Below, piece after piece: positions 1 through 7,753 of a stretch of 29,058 nucleotides of DNA; the first letter of the stretch is position 1; every line of letters begins with the position of its first letter. The stretch lies in the NCBI GenBank assembly GCA_034661035.1, contig JAYEKM010000024.1, positions 1 through 29,058 on the forward strand. Reading direction: 5' to 3'. The notes under the pieces are model-generated. The model was not told the DNA's origin. It ran no database searches and worked only from the letters and a program-made list of their open reading frames with translations. The translations under genes were made by a program, and so were the position numbers. This DNA is from JAGYLJ01 sp034661035. Its GTDB lineage: Bacteria; Patescibacteriota; Minisyncoccia; Phycocordibacterales; UBA12079.

Positions 1-1
1 A

Positions 2-1846
2 GTGAGAATTATAAAACGTTTAATATTCATAATTTTATTTTTAGGGATATTTCTTTTTTTTAATATTTTCTTAGGTTCATCTGAAGGAGAATTAAAAGAG
101 AAGTTCAATTCTTTACTTAGTTTTAATTTTTTATCCTCACAACCGACAGAGTCATCGATAAAATGGTGTCATGATTTCAATGAGGATTTAGACTATGGGG
201 ATAGAGGAAAAGAAATTGAAGAACTACAAGTTGCTTTAAAAAAAGAAGGTTTTAACATTAAAGGTTCTTCCGAAAATCTTTTTGATGCAGAGATTACTGC
301 AGCTGTAATTGGCTTTCAAGAAAAATATAAAAATGAAATTTTAATAAGCTCAGGTATTTCTCGCGGTTCAGGTTATGTTGGGAAAGCAACTAGAAAAAAA
401 TTAAATGAACTTTATGGATGTACTACAATTTCAACTTCACCCAAAAAGTATTATTCTACAGCCACGCCAGAGAGTAATGAAAACAAAGAAACAAAGAAAG
501 ATAATCCTTCTACAAAAGGAGATGAGTCCTCAACAACTTCTGGTTTAATTAATGGTGTCTGCGGATCTTCAAATAATTTATTTTTAAATGAAAAACCAAT
601 CTATGGATTGTGTTCTTCTGGTAATCCTACAGAAATAATAGGAAGTGGTCCTTGGTATTGGGCATGTATTGGCTCTAACGATGGAGCAGCAGTTTTTTGT
701 TATGCTAATCCAATGACCCCTGAAGAAAATCTCGGAGGAGGTTCCGGCTCAGTTGGTTCAGGAGGATCACCAATAGGTAATGACGAAGATGATGAAGATA
801 GTGAAGACGACCCTGTTAATCCTCCTATTACTAATTCCAATCCACCAGGTAATGGTTCTGAGCCGGAACAATTATCAGTTGATTTAAAAATAAACAGTTC
901 AGATAATCCTTCAGCAGTTAAATTTAACTCAGAATTTACAGCTTCTTGGACCTCTACAAGGGCTGTTAGTTGTTCTAATTCTACATCTCATCATGTCCCC
1001 TTAAAGGAAGGTAGTTTATGGACTGACCTTGATACTTTACCAACTTCTGGTTCTAAAATTTTATATGCCCGTGATATTTATTTTGATCCTATTTTTACAG
1101 TACAAACTAATTTAGAACTTAGTATTCGCTGCGAAAATTCTTCAGGGGGTTATGTTACAGATTCCGTTTCTCTTCCCGTTAACCCCAATATCAATCAATT
1201 TGCTATTAATTTCCCAGTGGGAGGAGCAAATCTTGTTAAAGGAAGAACTTATAATATTCTTTGGGAAGGAGTTGAGCCAGAAGTAACTAGCTACTCTATT
1301 TATCTAACAGGTGGAAGTTTAGGTTCTACTAATCGACTACTTCTTGGCACAGCTAATCCTCTTTCAGGTTCATTCTCATGGATTGTTCCTCCGACTATTG
1401 AGGCTGGCTCTAATTATCAAATCCAAATTGATGTCCCAGAAGGGGAAACAGGAGGATCTAACAGTGGATTATTTAATATAATTGCTACAAATAGTGATTT
1501 ACCTGATTTGATTATTAATGATTTTTCTGTCACAAAAGCAGATAACCTTGATATTGAAATAAATTACTGTATAAAAAATAGTGGGGAAAATCATACCGGA
1601 AAATTTTATCTAATGTTCTCTAACCTAGATAATTTGTTATGGGGATTCTTTGGTGTTGGTTTTACTAGTCTCAGAGCTGATGTAGAATATTGTGACACCG
1701 TTGTTAGAGAAGAAACACATGTTAGTGGTGAAAATTGGTATATTGAAGGTGATAATAGAATTCAAGTTACAGTCGATGCAAATGTTGATATAGATGAGAA
1801 AGATGAGTCCAACAATGAATCAATTTTTATCTTTAATACTCTTTAG
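2..1846 (+). CDS. Large exported/anchored surface protein with peptidoglycan-binding-like and CARDB-like domains
   Basis: A GTG at base 2 opens 614 residues. The true start may lie before the window, because the frame begins at its edge. Residues 5-25 are a hydrophobic signal or membrane anchor. Residues about 58-137 resemble a peptidoglycan-binding-1 fold (YGDRGKEIEELQ, then TAAVIGFQEKY and ATRKKLNELYGC). Residues about 185-237 form a small Cys-containing module (NGVCGS, GPWYWACIGS) of a type I recall from Parcubacteria surface proteins. An acidic/Gly/Pro-rich linker follows, then an Ig-like segment (about 295-395), a Kre9/KNH-like beta domain (about 400-495, RTYNILWEG) and a C-terminal CARDB-like domain (about 505-612, ending near VDIDEKDESNNES). 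It probably sits outside the cytoplasmic membrane and binds wall or other surface polymers. The exact role is unknown. It converges on cysS with a 3-nt gap and no visible terminator. Confidence 0.82.
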   Translation: MRIIKRLIFIILFLGIFLFFNIFLGSSEGELKEKFNSLLSFNFLSSQPTESSIKWCHDFNEDLDYGDRGKEIEELQVALKKEGFNIKGSSENLFDAEITAAVIGFQEKYKNEILISSGISRGSGYVGKATRKKLNELYGCTTISTSPKKYYSTATPESNENKETKKDNPSTKGDESSTTSGLINGVCGSSNNLFLNEKPIYGLCSSGNPTEIIGSGPWYWACIGSNDGAAVFCYANPMTPEENLGGGSGSVGSGGSPIGNDEDDEDSEDDPVNPPITNSNPPGNGSEPEQLSVDLKINSSDNPSAVKFNSEFTASWTSTRAVSCSNSTSHHVPLKEGSLWTDLDTLPTSGSKILYARDIYFDPIFTVQTNLELSIRCENSSGGYVTDSVSLPVNPNINQFAINFPVGGANLVKGRTYNILWEGVEPEVTSYSIYLTGGSLGSTNRLLLGTANPLSGSFSWIVPPTIEAGSNYQIQIDVPEGETGGSNSGLFNIIATNSDLPDLIINDFSVTKADNLDIEINYCIKNSGENHTGKFYLMFSNLDNLLWGFFGVGFTSLRADVEYCDTVVREETHVSGENWYIEGDNRIQVTVDANVDIDEKDESNNESIFIFNTL

Positions 1847-1849
1847 TTT

Positions 1850-3253
1850 TTATTTCCTAAAAACTTGAACACCCTCAGAAGTGTCTTTGATTAGATAACC
1901 TTTAGTTTGGATTTCATCTCTCAATTCATCTGATTTTTGCCAATCTTTTTCTGCTCGAGCTTTTTCTCTATTTTGAACTAAATCTTTAATTTCTTGTGGT
2001 AAATCTTCGAGAACTATACTTTTTTCTGTCTGAGAACTTTTTTCTAAATCTAAACCAAGCACTTTATCAAAGTCTAAAACAGTGGCTAACTTGTCCTTAT
2101 CGGGCAAATCGGACTTTAACACCTCAAAAACTAAGGCTAAAGCCTGAGAAAGATTAAAATCATCACTTATTTTTTCGATAAATTTATTTTTATACTCTTC
2201 CGACACCTGACCAACCTTATCTCCTAATTTTGATAAGGAAGTAAAAAGATTTTCATAACCATTTTGAGCTGATTCAAGAGCTTCCCAAGTAAAATTTTGT
2301 TTAGAACGATAGTTGGCTTGTAGAAAGAAAAACCTTAAAGCTAAAGGATTAAAACCTTTTTTCTTTATATCTTCAATATAAACAACGTTCCCTAAGGATT
2401 TACTCATTTTTGTACCATCAATTCCTAAGTGTTCGTTATGTAACCAATAATTTGTAAATTTAACTCCATTAGCTGATTCACTCTGAGCAATTTCATTAGT
2501 ATGGTGAGTTGGAATATGCTCTATCCCCCCCATATGTAAATCTATAGTTTCTCCTAGATGTTTTTTAACCATAGCAGAACATTCAATGTGCCAACCAGGG
2601 AAACCCTCTCCCCAAGGAGAATTCCAAGTTTGTAAAGCATTCTCATGAACCCCTGCCTTAAAAAACCAAACTGCAAAATCACTGATATTTCTTTTTTGCT
2701 TATCTAAAACATCACCTGACCCAGCTCCTAATTTTAAATCTTCAATTGTTTGACCAGATAGTTGTGTATAATTATCAGCTTTTGATACATCAAAATAAAC
2801 AGCTAACTCTGTTTGATAAACAAAACCTTTATCAAATAATTTTTGAATCATTTCAATCATTTCTTCAATATAATTAGTAGCTCGACATCTAATTAAAGGC
2901 TGTAATATATTTAGATCTTTGATGTCAACTTCATAAATTTTAATATACTTATTAGCTATCTCAGCAGGGGAGAGACCTTCCTGTTTGGAGCCCTTTTCTA
3001 TCTTGTCTTCACCTTCATCCTCATCAGAGGTTAAGTGACCAACATCTGTATAGTTAGAAACAAAATTTACTTTATACCCTAAATATTCTAAGGAACGACG
3101 AATAGTATCAGCACAAAAAGCTCCTCTTAAATTTCCAATATGTTGTTTGGAATAGACAGTTGGTCCACAATAATAAAAACTCACCTCTCTTTCCTTTAGA
3201 GATCTGAATTCTTCCTCTCTCCGACCTAGCGTATTAAATAATTTTAAAACCAT
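1850..3253 (-). CDS. cysS: Cysteinyl-tRNA synthetase
   Basis: Class I synthetase that charges tRNA-Cys in the cytoplasm. The 467-residue length is normal. The HIGH-type signature is HIGN at residues 38-41 and the KMSKS loop is at 282-286. The usual zinc ligands are present: C29 (YYCGPTVYS), C225 (HIECSAM), H250 and E254 (HHTNEIAQSE). The C-terminal helical part (about 340-467) corresponds to the DALR/anticodon-binding region. The start MVLKLFNTLG overlaps the end of the upstream corA by 10 nt, which implies co-transcription and probably translational coupling. I see no frameshift or missing catalytic residue. Confidence 0.97.
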   Translation of the reverse strand: MVLKLFNTLGRREEEFRSLKEREVSFYYCGPTVYSKQHIGNLRGAFCADTIRRSLEYLGYKVNFVSNYTDVGHLTSDEDEGEDKIEKGSKQEGLSPAEIANKYIKIYEVDIKDLNILQPLIRCRATNYIEEMIEMIQKLFDKGFVYQTELAVYFDVSKADNYTQLSGQTIEDLKLGAGSGDVLDKQKRNISDFAVWFFKAGVHENALQTWNSPWGEGFPGWHIECSAMVKKHLGETIDLHMGGIEHIPTHHTNEIAQSESANGVKFTNYWLHNEHLGIDGTKMSKSLGNVVYIEDIKKKGFNPLALRFFFLQANYRSKQNFTWEALESAQNGYENLFTSLSKLGDKVGQVSEEYKNKFIEKISDDFNLSQALALVFEVLKSDLPDKDKLATVLDFDKVLGLDLEKSSQTEKSIVLEDLPQEIKDLVQNREKARAEKDWQKSDELRDEIQTKGYLIKDTSEGVQVFRK

Positions 3254-4164
3254 TTTTTATATTTGAAAAAGGCAAACATTCCTCCTGTTAACAACACCAT
3301 GATCCCAATAATAAGCCAAAAGTCACCCTTCATCCCAATAATAGGGATAAAGACAGCATTCATTCCAAAAATAGAAGTAAATAAGGAAAGAGGGAAGGTA
3401 ACAAAAGCAAGAATAGTAAAAATTTTCATAGTTTCATTCTGTTTTGTACTTAGTAGAGAGTCATTAGTTCTTCTAAGTTCTTTTAGATTCTCTATATTTG
3501 TTTCTATGATATAAGAAACTTTTCGGTATTTATTATTTATATCTCTTAAATAATAAAGAAAGTCTTTTCCAAAAAATTTACCTCCAATCTCTTGAAGAGA
3601 GTCTAAAACTTCTTTATGATGAGTTGTGGCTTGTCTGAAATCAAGTAGATTATGACTAACTTTTGAAATTTCCCTAACCATTTCTTTTTCGTTTCCTCCA
3701 AAAATATCTTTCTCCATGTCTTCTTGCAAACCTTCAATATAATCTAGTTCATCAATTAAGTTTTTATATAATTGCTGAACAACATAATAAAAAAGAAAAC
3801 CTCCATGTTCCCAAGAATTATCTTTATCCAAGATACTCTCTATTTCAAAAACTTTTGACGATTTATGTAATGGGTTAAATCCATTATAACGAGTGGTTAT
3901 AAAAAAATCTTTACCAATAATAAAGTCAATTTCTATATTATAATTTCCAACTCCATCGTTAGCATGATTAAAACAAGGAAAATGTAAAATAAGATAGATA
4001 AAATTATCGTGAAGATCCACAGATGGTCTGAAAGTAGGAGTTAAAAGTTCTTCGGCAACAAGAGGATGAATCTTATAGTCTTTCATCAGTGACTTTATTT
4101 CAACCCTATTAGGTTCCTCCATATCTATCCAAGTAATATTTTTAGAGGTATATTTTTTAATCAT
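3244..4164 (-). CDS. corA: CorA-family divalent cation (Mg2+) transporter
   Basis: A 306-residue CorA-type channel for Mg2+ (possibly Co2+/Ni2+) uptake through the cytoplasmic membrane. The signature GMN lies at residues 267-269, between the two C-terminal membrane helices (about 247-266 and 280-301), and the protein ends in the usual short basic tail (KYKKWF). The N-terminal 240 residues form the cytoplasmic alpha/beta funnel plus long stalk helices. It is the first gene of a two-gene unit with cysS, whose start lies inside its last codons. Upstream on the minus strand a TTGACT (4223-4228) and a TATAGT (4198-4203) sit 19 nt apart, a possible but weak promoter. Transport specificity is inferred from the family only. 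Confidence 0.93.
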   Translation of the reverse strand: MIKKYTSKNITWIDMEEPNRVEIKSLMKDYKIHPLVAEELLTPTFRPSVDLHDNFIYLILHFPCFNHANDGVGNYNIEIDFIIGKDFFITTRYNGFNPLHKSSKVFEIESILDKDNSWEHGGFLFYYVVQQLYKNLIDELDYIEGLQEDMEKDIFGGNEKEMVREISKVSHNLLDFRQATTHHKEVLDSLQEIGGKFFGKDFLYYLRDINNKYRKVSYIIETNIENLKELRRTNDSLLSTKQNETMKIFTILAFVTFPLSLFTSIFGMNAVFIPIIGMKGDFWLIIGIMVLLTGGMFAFFKYKKWF

Positions 4165-4303
4165 AGATATTATGTTTAATACTAATAAGTATATTTTACT
4201 ATATTTAAGTTGTATTACAAATAGTCAAAAAACTGTTTGATAGAATTATTATTAATAAAAAAAATATGTTAAAATATCTTAAATAAAAGAAAAAAAATAA
4301 ATA

Positions 4304-5566
4304 ATGGAAACTAAGAATCAAAAAGAATTTACTAAAAAAATAACCCTTTTTATAATTGTTCTAATACTTATTGGGATTAGTTTTAATTTAGGAACTAAAT
4401 CAGGTCTTAACAAAAATCCAAAATTAGAAATAGTAAATAGCGAAGATGGAGAGGTAGGTGTAATAGATCTGAATCCTTTTTGGGAAACTTGGAAAATTTT
4501 AGACAAAAGATTTGTTAAGGAAAAGGTAGAAGGAGATGAAGATTTGACTACACAAGATAAAATTTGGGGGTCAATCCAAGGATTAACTAATTCATTTGGA
4601 GACCCTTACACGGTCTTCTTGCCTCCAACTGAATCAGAAATGTTTAAAAGTGATATTGATGGGAATTTTGAAGGAGTTGGTATGGAAATTGGAATTAAAG
4701 ATAATAACTTAATTGTTGTAGCTCCTCTAAAAGATACTCCCGCTGAAAGATCTGGTATACAACCAAAAGATAAAATCCTAGAAATTGACGGTAAATCTAC
4801 TAAAAATATGGATACTACCAACGCTGTTAAACTGATTCGAGGTGAAAAGGGGACTATAGTGATTTTGCTTATAGAGAGAGAAGGTGAAGAAGAGAACATA
4901 GAAATTTCCATTACAAGGGACGTTATCGATATTCCTACAATAGAGACAGAAATAAAAGAAGGTACTGAACTAAAAGATGGAGTTTTTATTATTCGTCTTT
5001 ATAGTTTTACTGCAGTTTCCCCTAACTTGTTTAGAGAGGCCTTAAGAAAATTTATCCAAAACGGAACTACTAATAAATTAGTGCTTGATTTACGAGGTAA
5101 CCCTGGAGGTTATCTAGAATCAGCAGTTGATATAGCTAGTTGGTTCTTACCTATGGGAGAAATAATTGTTACTGAAGATTATGGAGGAAAGGAACCAGAT
5201 AAAATCCACAGAAGTAAAGGTTATAATATTTTTAATGATAACTTAAAGATGGTCATTTTAGTAAATGGGGGATCAGCTTCAGCTTCTGAAATTCTTGCAG
5301 GAGCTTTAAGTGAGTACAATAAAGCTATTTTAGTTGGAACCCAAACATTCGGAAAAGGTTCTGTTCAAGAATTGATAAAAATAACTCCTGAGACATCTTT
5401 AAAAGTAACAGTGGCTCGCTGGCTAACTCCAAACGGAAATTCTTTTTCCCATGACGGAATTACTCCTGACGAAGAAATAGAGATAACCGAAGAAAATTTA
5501 GATTATATTAAAGACGGTGGAGATCCTCAAATGGATAAAGCAATTGAATTATTGAATAATATGTAA
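4304..5566 (+). CDS. C-terminal processing peptidase (S41 family, CtpA/Prc-like)
   Basis: A 420-residue protease. Residues 12-30 form an N-terminal membrane anchor, so the catalytic part should face outside. A PDZ domain (about 120-200: GNFEGVGMEIGI, then SGIQPKDKILEIDG) recognises substrate C-termini. The tail-specific peptidase core follows (LDLRGNPGG at 261-269, NGGSASASEI at 321-330, FGKGSVQ at 349-355). The Ser within GSASASE and Lys351 would form the Ser-Lys dyad, so the enzyme looks intact. The family degrades or trims exported proteins and can regulate cell-wall enzymes. It stands alone on the plus strand, diverging from corA, with rplI 74 nt downstream. No clear SD precedes the ATG. 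Confidence 0.94.
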   Translation: METKNQKEFTKKITLFIIVLILIGISFNLGTKSGLNKNPKLEIVNSEDGEVGVIDLNPFWETWKILDKRFVKEKVEGDEDLTTQDKIWGSIQGLTNSFGDPYTVFLPPTESEMFKSDIDGNFEGVGMEIGIKDNNLIVVAPLKDTPAERSGIQPKDKILEIDGKSTKNMDTTNAVKLIRGEKGTIVILLIEREGEEENIEISITRDVIDIPTIETEIKEGTELKDGVFIIRLYSFTAVSPNLFREALRKFIQNGTTNKLVLDLRGNPGGYLESAVDIASWFLPMGEIIVTEDYGGKEPDKIHRSKGYNIFNDNLKMVILVNGGSASASEILAGALSEYNKAILVGTQTFGKGSVQELIKITPETSLKVTVARWLTPNGNSFSHDGITPDEEIEITEENLDYIKDGGDPQMDKAIELLNNM

Positions 5567-5640
5567 AATTTGCTTTTTTTGGCAACAGAGTTAGAATAAG
5601 GAAACACAATAGAGATTATAAATTAGACTTAACTTACATC

Positions 5641-6084
5641 ATGAAAATTATATTACTACAAGATGTGCCAAAAGTTGGAAAAAAATTTGAAGTTAAAGAA
5701 GTTTCAGACGGATTTGCTATCAACTTTCTTTTCCCTAAAAAATTAGCTGAATTAGCAACAAATCAGATTATTGAAAAAATGACTGTACAAAAAGAGAAAT
5801 ATGAGAAGAAGAGGAAGTTAGAAGGAGAAGAACTTAAAAAAGTAATAGGTCAATTGAAAGAAACTATTCAAATAGAAGTTAAAACTAGTGAGGAAGGGAA
5901 ACTATTTGCAGGTTTAGATAAAAAAGAAATTGTTCAAGCAATTCAAGACAAGTTAGAAATAATCATCGACCCAGAAATCTTGCAATTAAGTAAACCAATT
6001 AAAGAGGTGGGGGAGTATGAAATAAGAATAGAACTAGGTGAAGCAAAGGGTAAATTAAAAGTAGAAGTTAAGTCTTTGTCTTAA
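5641..6084 (+). CDS. rplI: 50S ribosomal protein L9
   Basis: 147 residues, the usual L9 length. The N-terminal rRNA-binding domain has the signature MKIILLQDVPKVGKK and GFAINFLFPKKLA. A long charged helix follows (about 45-80), then the C-terminal domain ending in VEVKSLS. L9 binds 23S rRNA near the L1 stalk and helps hold frame. As I recall, some Patescibacteria branches (notably Microgenomates) lack L9, so its presence fits Parcubacteria better; this is recollection rather than sequence evidence. The ATG has no SD-like sequence. A bidirectional terminator follows 22 nt after the stop. Confidence 0.96.
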   Translation: MKIILLQDVPKVGKKFEVKEVSDGFAINFLFPKKLAELATNQIIEKMTVQKEKYEKKRKLEGEELKKVIGQLKETIQIEVKTSEEGKLFAGLDKKEIVQAIQDKLEIIIDPEILQLSKPIKEVGEYEIRIELGEAKGKLKVEVKSLS

Positions 6085-6105
6085 TACTCAAACTGCTAAA
6101 CTAAT

Positions 6106-6137
6106 AAAAAAACAGGGGAATATAGCCCCTGTTTTTT
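6106..6137. terminator. Bidirectional intrinsic terminator between rplI and rpmA
   Basis: AAAAAACAGGGG pairs with CCCCTGTTTTTT around a 7-nt loop. The A-run before and T-run after make it a U-tailed hairpin in both directions, which suits the two converging ribosomal genes. Confidence 0.9.
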
Positions 6138-6160
6138 CTTATAAATTTTTAGTTTTTGTA

Positions 6161-6433
6161 TTATTCAATATTAGCAACTTTTCTTCTTTTTGTGATTCTA
6201 TTGAATCCTAATTTTCTTTTTTCAGTAAATTTTACTTTTCCTGCTTTCATCGCAAAAAGAGTATGGTCTTTTCCAACAGCCACATTTTTACCGGCTAAAA
6301 TTTTAGTTCCTCTCTGACGCACAATAATAGACCCAACCTTAGCATCTTGGCCATCATATAATTTTGTCCCCAAATATTGAGGTCCAGAGTCTCTTAAGTT
6401 TTTTGCTGATCCACCAGCTTTTTTATGTGACAT
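6161..6433 (-). CDS. rpmA: 50S ribosomal protein L27
   Basis: The open frame runs further upstream, but the real start is the ATG at 6433, giving MSHKKAGGSAKNLRDS, the invariant L27 N-terminus, and 90 residues in all (normal length). L27's N-terminus reaches the peptidyl-transferase centre and the protein is needed for tRNA placement. The core (GVKLY-type GTKLYDGQ, IIVRQRGTK, VGKDHTLFAM) and basic tail are complete. The extra 26 upstream codons cover a hairpin-rich leader (6452-6487) and are not protein. No rplU neighbour is visible, although rplU and rpmA are usually adjacent. No SD is present. Confidence 0.95.
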   Translation of the reverse strand: MSHKKAGGSAKNLRDSGPQYLGTKLYDGQDAKVGSIIVRQRGTKILAGKNVAVGKDHTLFAMKAGKVKFTEKRKLGFNRITKRRKVANIE

Positions 6434-6451
6434 ATTTTTAAGGAGTGTAGC

Positions 6452-6487
6452 GACTATAAAAATAGTCATCTGCCTTGGGTAGATGAC
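6452..6487 (-). promoter_or_regulatory. Hairpin leader upstream of rpmA, possible attenuator
   Basis: Two stems share the bases 6465-6467 and cannot form together: GTCATCTACC/GGCAGATGAC (6465-6487, 10 bp with one G-U pair, 3-nt loop) and GACTAT/ATAGTC (6452-6467, 4-nt loop). Read on the minus strand, the first hairpin is followed at once by TATTTTTATAG, like an intrinsic terminator. It lies 32 nt before the rpmA start. A leader that switches between terminated and open forms is an inference from structure only. Confidence 0.45.
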
Positions 6488-6562
6488 AGTCTGAAATCGA
6501 TAACAGCTCAAATTCTCATTATTTCTATGTTAAAATAGTCCTGAAACCTAACATCAAAACTA

Positions 6563-6955
6563 ATGCAAAGTATAAAGGAAATAACTCCTAAAATCAAGGC
6601 AAGAGCAGGTTTATTGGTAAATGATAAAGGAATCTTTATTATATTAATTCTTATTATTACAGCCTTTACTTCTTTTGGGTTAGGTAGATTATCCAAAACA
6701 GAAGGAGGAAAGACACCTATTTCGATTGAAAATAACAATCTTGCTTCTATTTCAAGTACTTTGGATAAAACTAAATTTTCTCCCTCTCCAGAAATTGGAG
6801 GTAAATATATTGCTTCCAAAAATAGTGATAAATACCATGCCCCTTGGTGTTCTGGAGCCCGACGAATTAAAGAAGAAAATCAAATCTGGTTTAATAATAA
6901 AGAAGAGGCTGAATCAGCAGGGTATACCCCTGCCAGTAACTGTAAAGGTATATAG
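6563..6955 (+). CDS. Membrane-anchored protein with Ada-type metal-binding-like C-terminal domain
   Basis: 130 residues. A short cytoplasmic segment precedes a membrane helix at about 26-44 (GIFIILILIITAFTSFGLG). A Ser/Thr-rich linker leads to a C-terminal domain of about 48 residues with YIASKNSDKYHAPWC, RIKEENQIWF, EEAESAGYTP and ASNC. The order H-x3-C, then IWF, then AGYxPxxxC, resembles the small Zn-binding domain at the N-terminus of Ada that recurs in short Parcubacteria membrane proteins. Only three candidate ligands (H, C, C) are obvious, so metal binding is unproven. It is divergent from rpmA, with no SD. Function unknown. Confidence 0.75.
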   Translation: MQSIKEITPKIKARAGLLVNDKGIFIILILIITAFTSFGLGRLSKTEGGKTPISIENNNLASISSTLDKTKFSPSPEIGGKYIASKNSDKYHAPWCSGARRIKEENQIWFNNKEEAESAGYTPASNCKGI

Positions 6956-7008
6956 TTTATTAAAAACTAATTGTCATTGATACTTTAATTATTCAGTATT
7001 CTCCTAAA

Positions 7009-7037
7009 TTGACAACACATTAAATAGTTGTTATAGT
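7009..7037 (+). promoter_or_regulatory. Consensus sigma-70-type promoter
   Basis: TTGACA (7009-7014) and TATAGT (7032-7037) are separated by exactly 17 nt. The predicted start point is near 7044, about 47 nt before the first small gene (7091). An ACAAC/GTTGT inverted repeat (7012-7016, 7027-7031) lies over the -35 and spacer and could be an operator. Confidence 0.75.
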
Positions 7038-7059
7038 ATCTATTAGGAATAATAAGTTC

Positions 7060-7077
7060 TTTAAAGTTAACTTTAAA
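7060..7077. promoter_or_regulatory. 18-bp perfect palindrome in the 5' leader
   Basis: TTTAAAGTTAACTTTAAA is a perfect palindrome lying between the 7009 promoter and the SD of the 7091 gene. It could be a dimeric repressor site or an mRNA hairpin. Its base composition is simple, so chance is possible. Confidence 0.45.
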
Positions 7078-7090
7078 AAGGGAGGTTGAG

Positions 7091-7264
7091 ATGGTCCTTA
7101 TCAGGCAAAAAAATATGGTGAGGTTAGTAAAAAAGCACCATCCAGACTTTGATTTTTCTAAGCCAATTCCTAAATCAAGGTGGAAAAAGCTGAGAAGTAA
7201 CATTTTCAGAAGGGAAAGGTTTGAGGCAAAAAAGAGGAGAACAGCGATGAACTCTCGTCACTGA
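7091..7264 (+). CDS. Small highly basic protein, unknown function
   Basis: An ATG preceded by GGAGG with 5-nt spacing opens 57 residues: MVLIRQKNMVRLVKKHHPDF, ending RRTAMNSRH. About a third of residues are Lys or Arg, concentrated in the C-terminal half (SRWKKLRSNIFRRERFEAKK), so nucleic-acid or ribosome binding is plausible. No family is recognised. It has its own consensus promoter (7009-7037) and is followed after 26 nt by a second small gene with an equally strong SD, then a terminator. These signals make a real gene likely despite the short length. The strong SD contrasts with most core genes here. Confidence 0.65.
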   Translation: MVLIRQKNMVRLVKKHHPDFDFSKPIPKSRWKKLRSNIFRRERFEAKKRRTAMNSRH

Positions 7265-7290
7265 ACAGGAGGAGAAAGGAGGAAGATTCG

Positions 7291-7473
7291 ATGATACTCA
7301 GAAAAACTATTGTCTTGCAACAATTCAAGGTAGGGGAGAAAGTTATTAATCGAGAAAAAGCCTCCCAAGGGAAAAGAAAAACTCTAATTATTGAAAAAGT
7401 TCTTCCCGAAGGAAACATCAAGTTTAAGGGGGAAAAAGGAAAGTTCAATCCACACAACTACGAACGAGTATAA
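7291..7473 (+). CDS. Small basic SH3-like protein, unknown function
   Basis: 60 residues starting MILRKTIVLQQFKVGEKVI and ending KFNPHNYERV. The ATG has AAAGGAGG 8 nt upstream. The pattern F-K-V-G-E-K-V, then TLIIEKVLPEGNIKFKGEKG, resembles a small five-strand SH3-like barrel in which a turn-rich basic surface binds RNA, DNA or protein. This is a fold impression, not a family assignment. It is the second gene of the 7009-7529 operon and ends 23 nt before the terminator hairpin. Confidence 0.65.
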   Translation: MILRKTIVLQQFKVGEKVINREKASQGKRKTLIIEKVLPEGNIKFKGEKGKFNPHNYERV

Positions 7474-7496
7474 CCACGCGAGAGAGAAGAGAACAC

Positions 7497-7529
7497 AACC
7501 GCTAGGTATTTTTTTACTGGCGGTTTTTA
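7497..7529 (+). terminator. Intrinsic terminator of the small-protein operon
   Basis: AACCGCTAG pairs with CTGGCGGTT (one G-U pair, 9 bp, 11-nt loop), followed by TTTAT. It lies 23 nt after the stop of the 7291 gene. Confidence 0.8.
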
Positions 7530-7558
7530 TATAGGAAAATAGAGCAGGGGGAAAGAAT

Positions 7559-7598
7559 AATACCATGTCGCACAATATACCTTTTGCGACATGGTATT
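7559..7598. repeat. 14-bp perfect inverted repeat, 12-nt loop
   Basis: AATACCATGTCGCA (7559-7572) and TGCGACATGGTATT (7585-7598) are perfect complements. No T-run follows on either strand, so it does not look like an ordinary terminator. It sits in the 7530-7753 spacer with a 16-bp perfect palindrome, ATATAGATATCTATAT, at 7653-7668. No gene is seen in that spacer. Confidence 0.7.
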
Positions 7599-7753
7599 CA
7601 AAAAATAGCCTTTCCCTACCATTATTTACTATTTTCTACCATATCTAATACTATATAGATATCTATATTTTAAGCCACCAAATGAGGCTCAAAACTGTGT
7701 TTTAAGGGCTTTTCTCTTATTATAGGTACCATCTATCATCTTCAAAATAGTAT

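Noticed and set aside
4201..4303. Promoter for the S41 protease in the AT-rich gap
   Set aside because: Many TATAAT-like strings but no -35 at acceptable spacing; the composition makes chance matches likely.
6434..6511. 26-residue N-terminal extension of L27
   Set aside because: MSHKKAGGSAKN is the standard L27 start, and the extension covers a leader hairpin rather than coding sequence.
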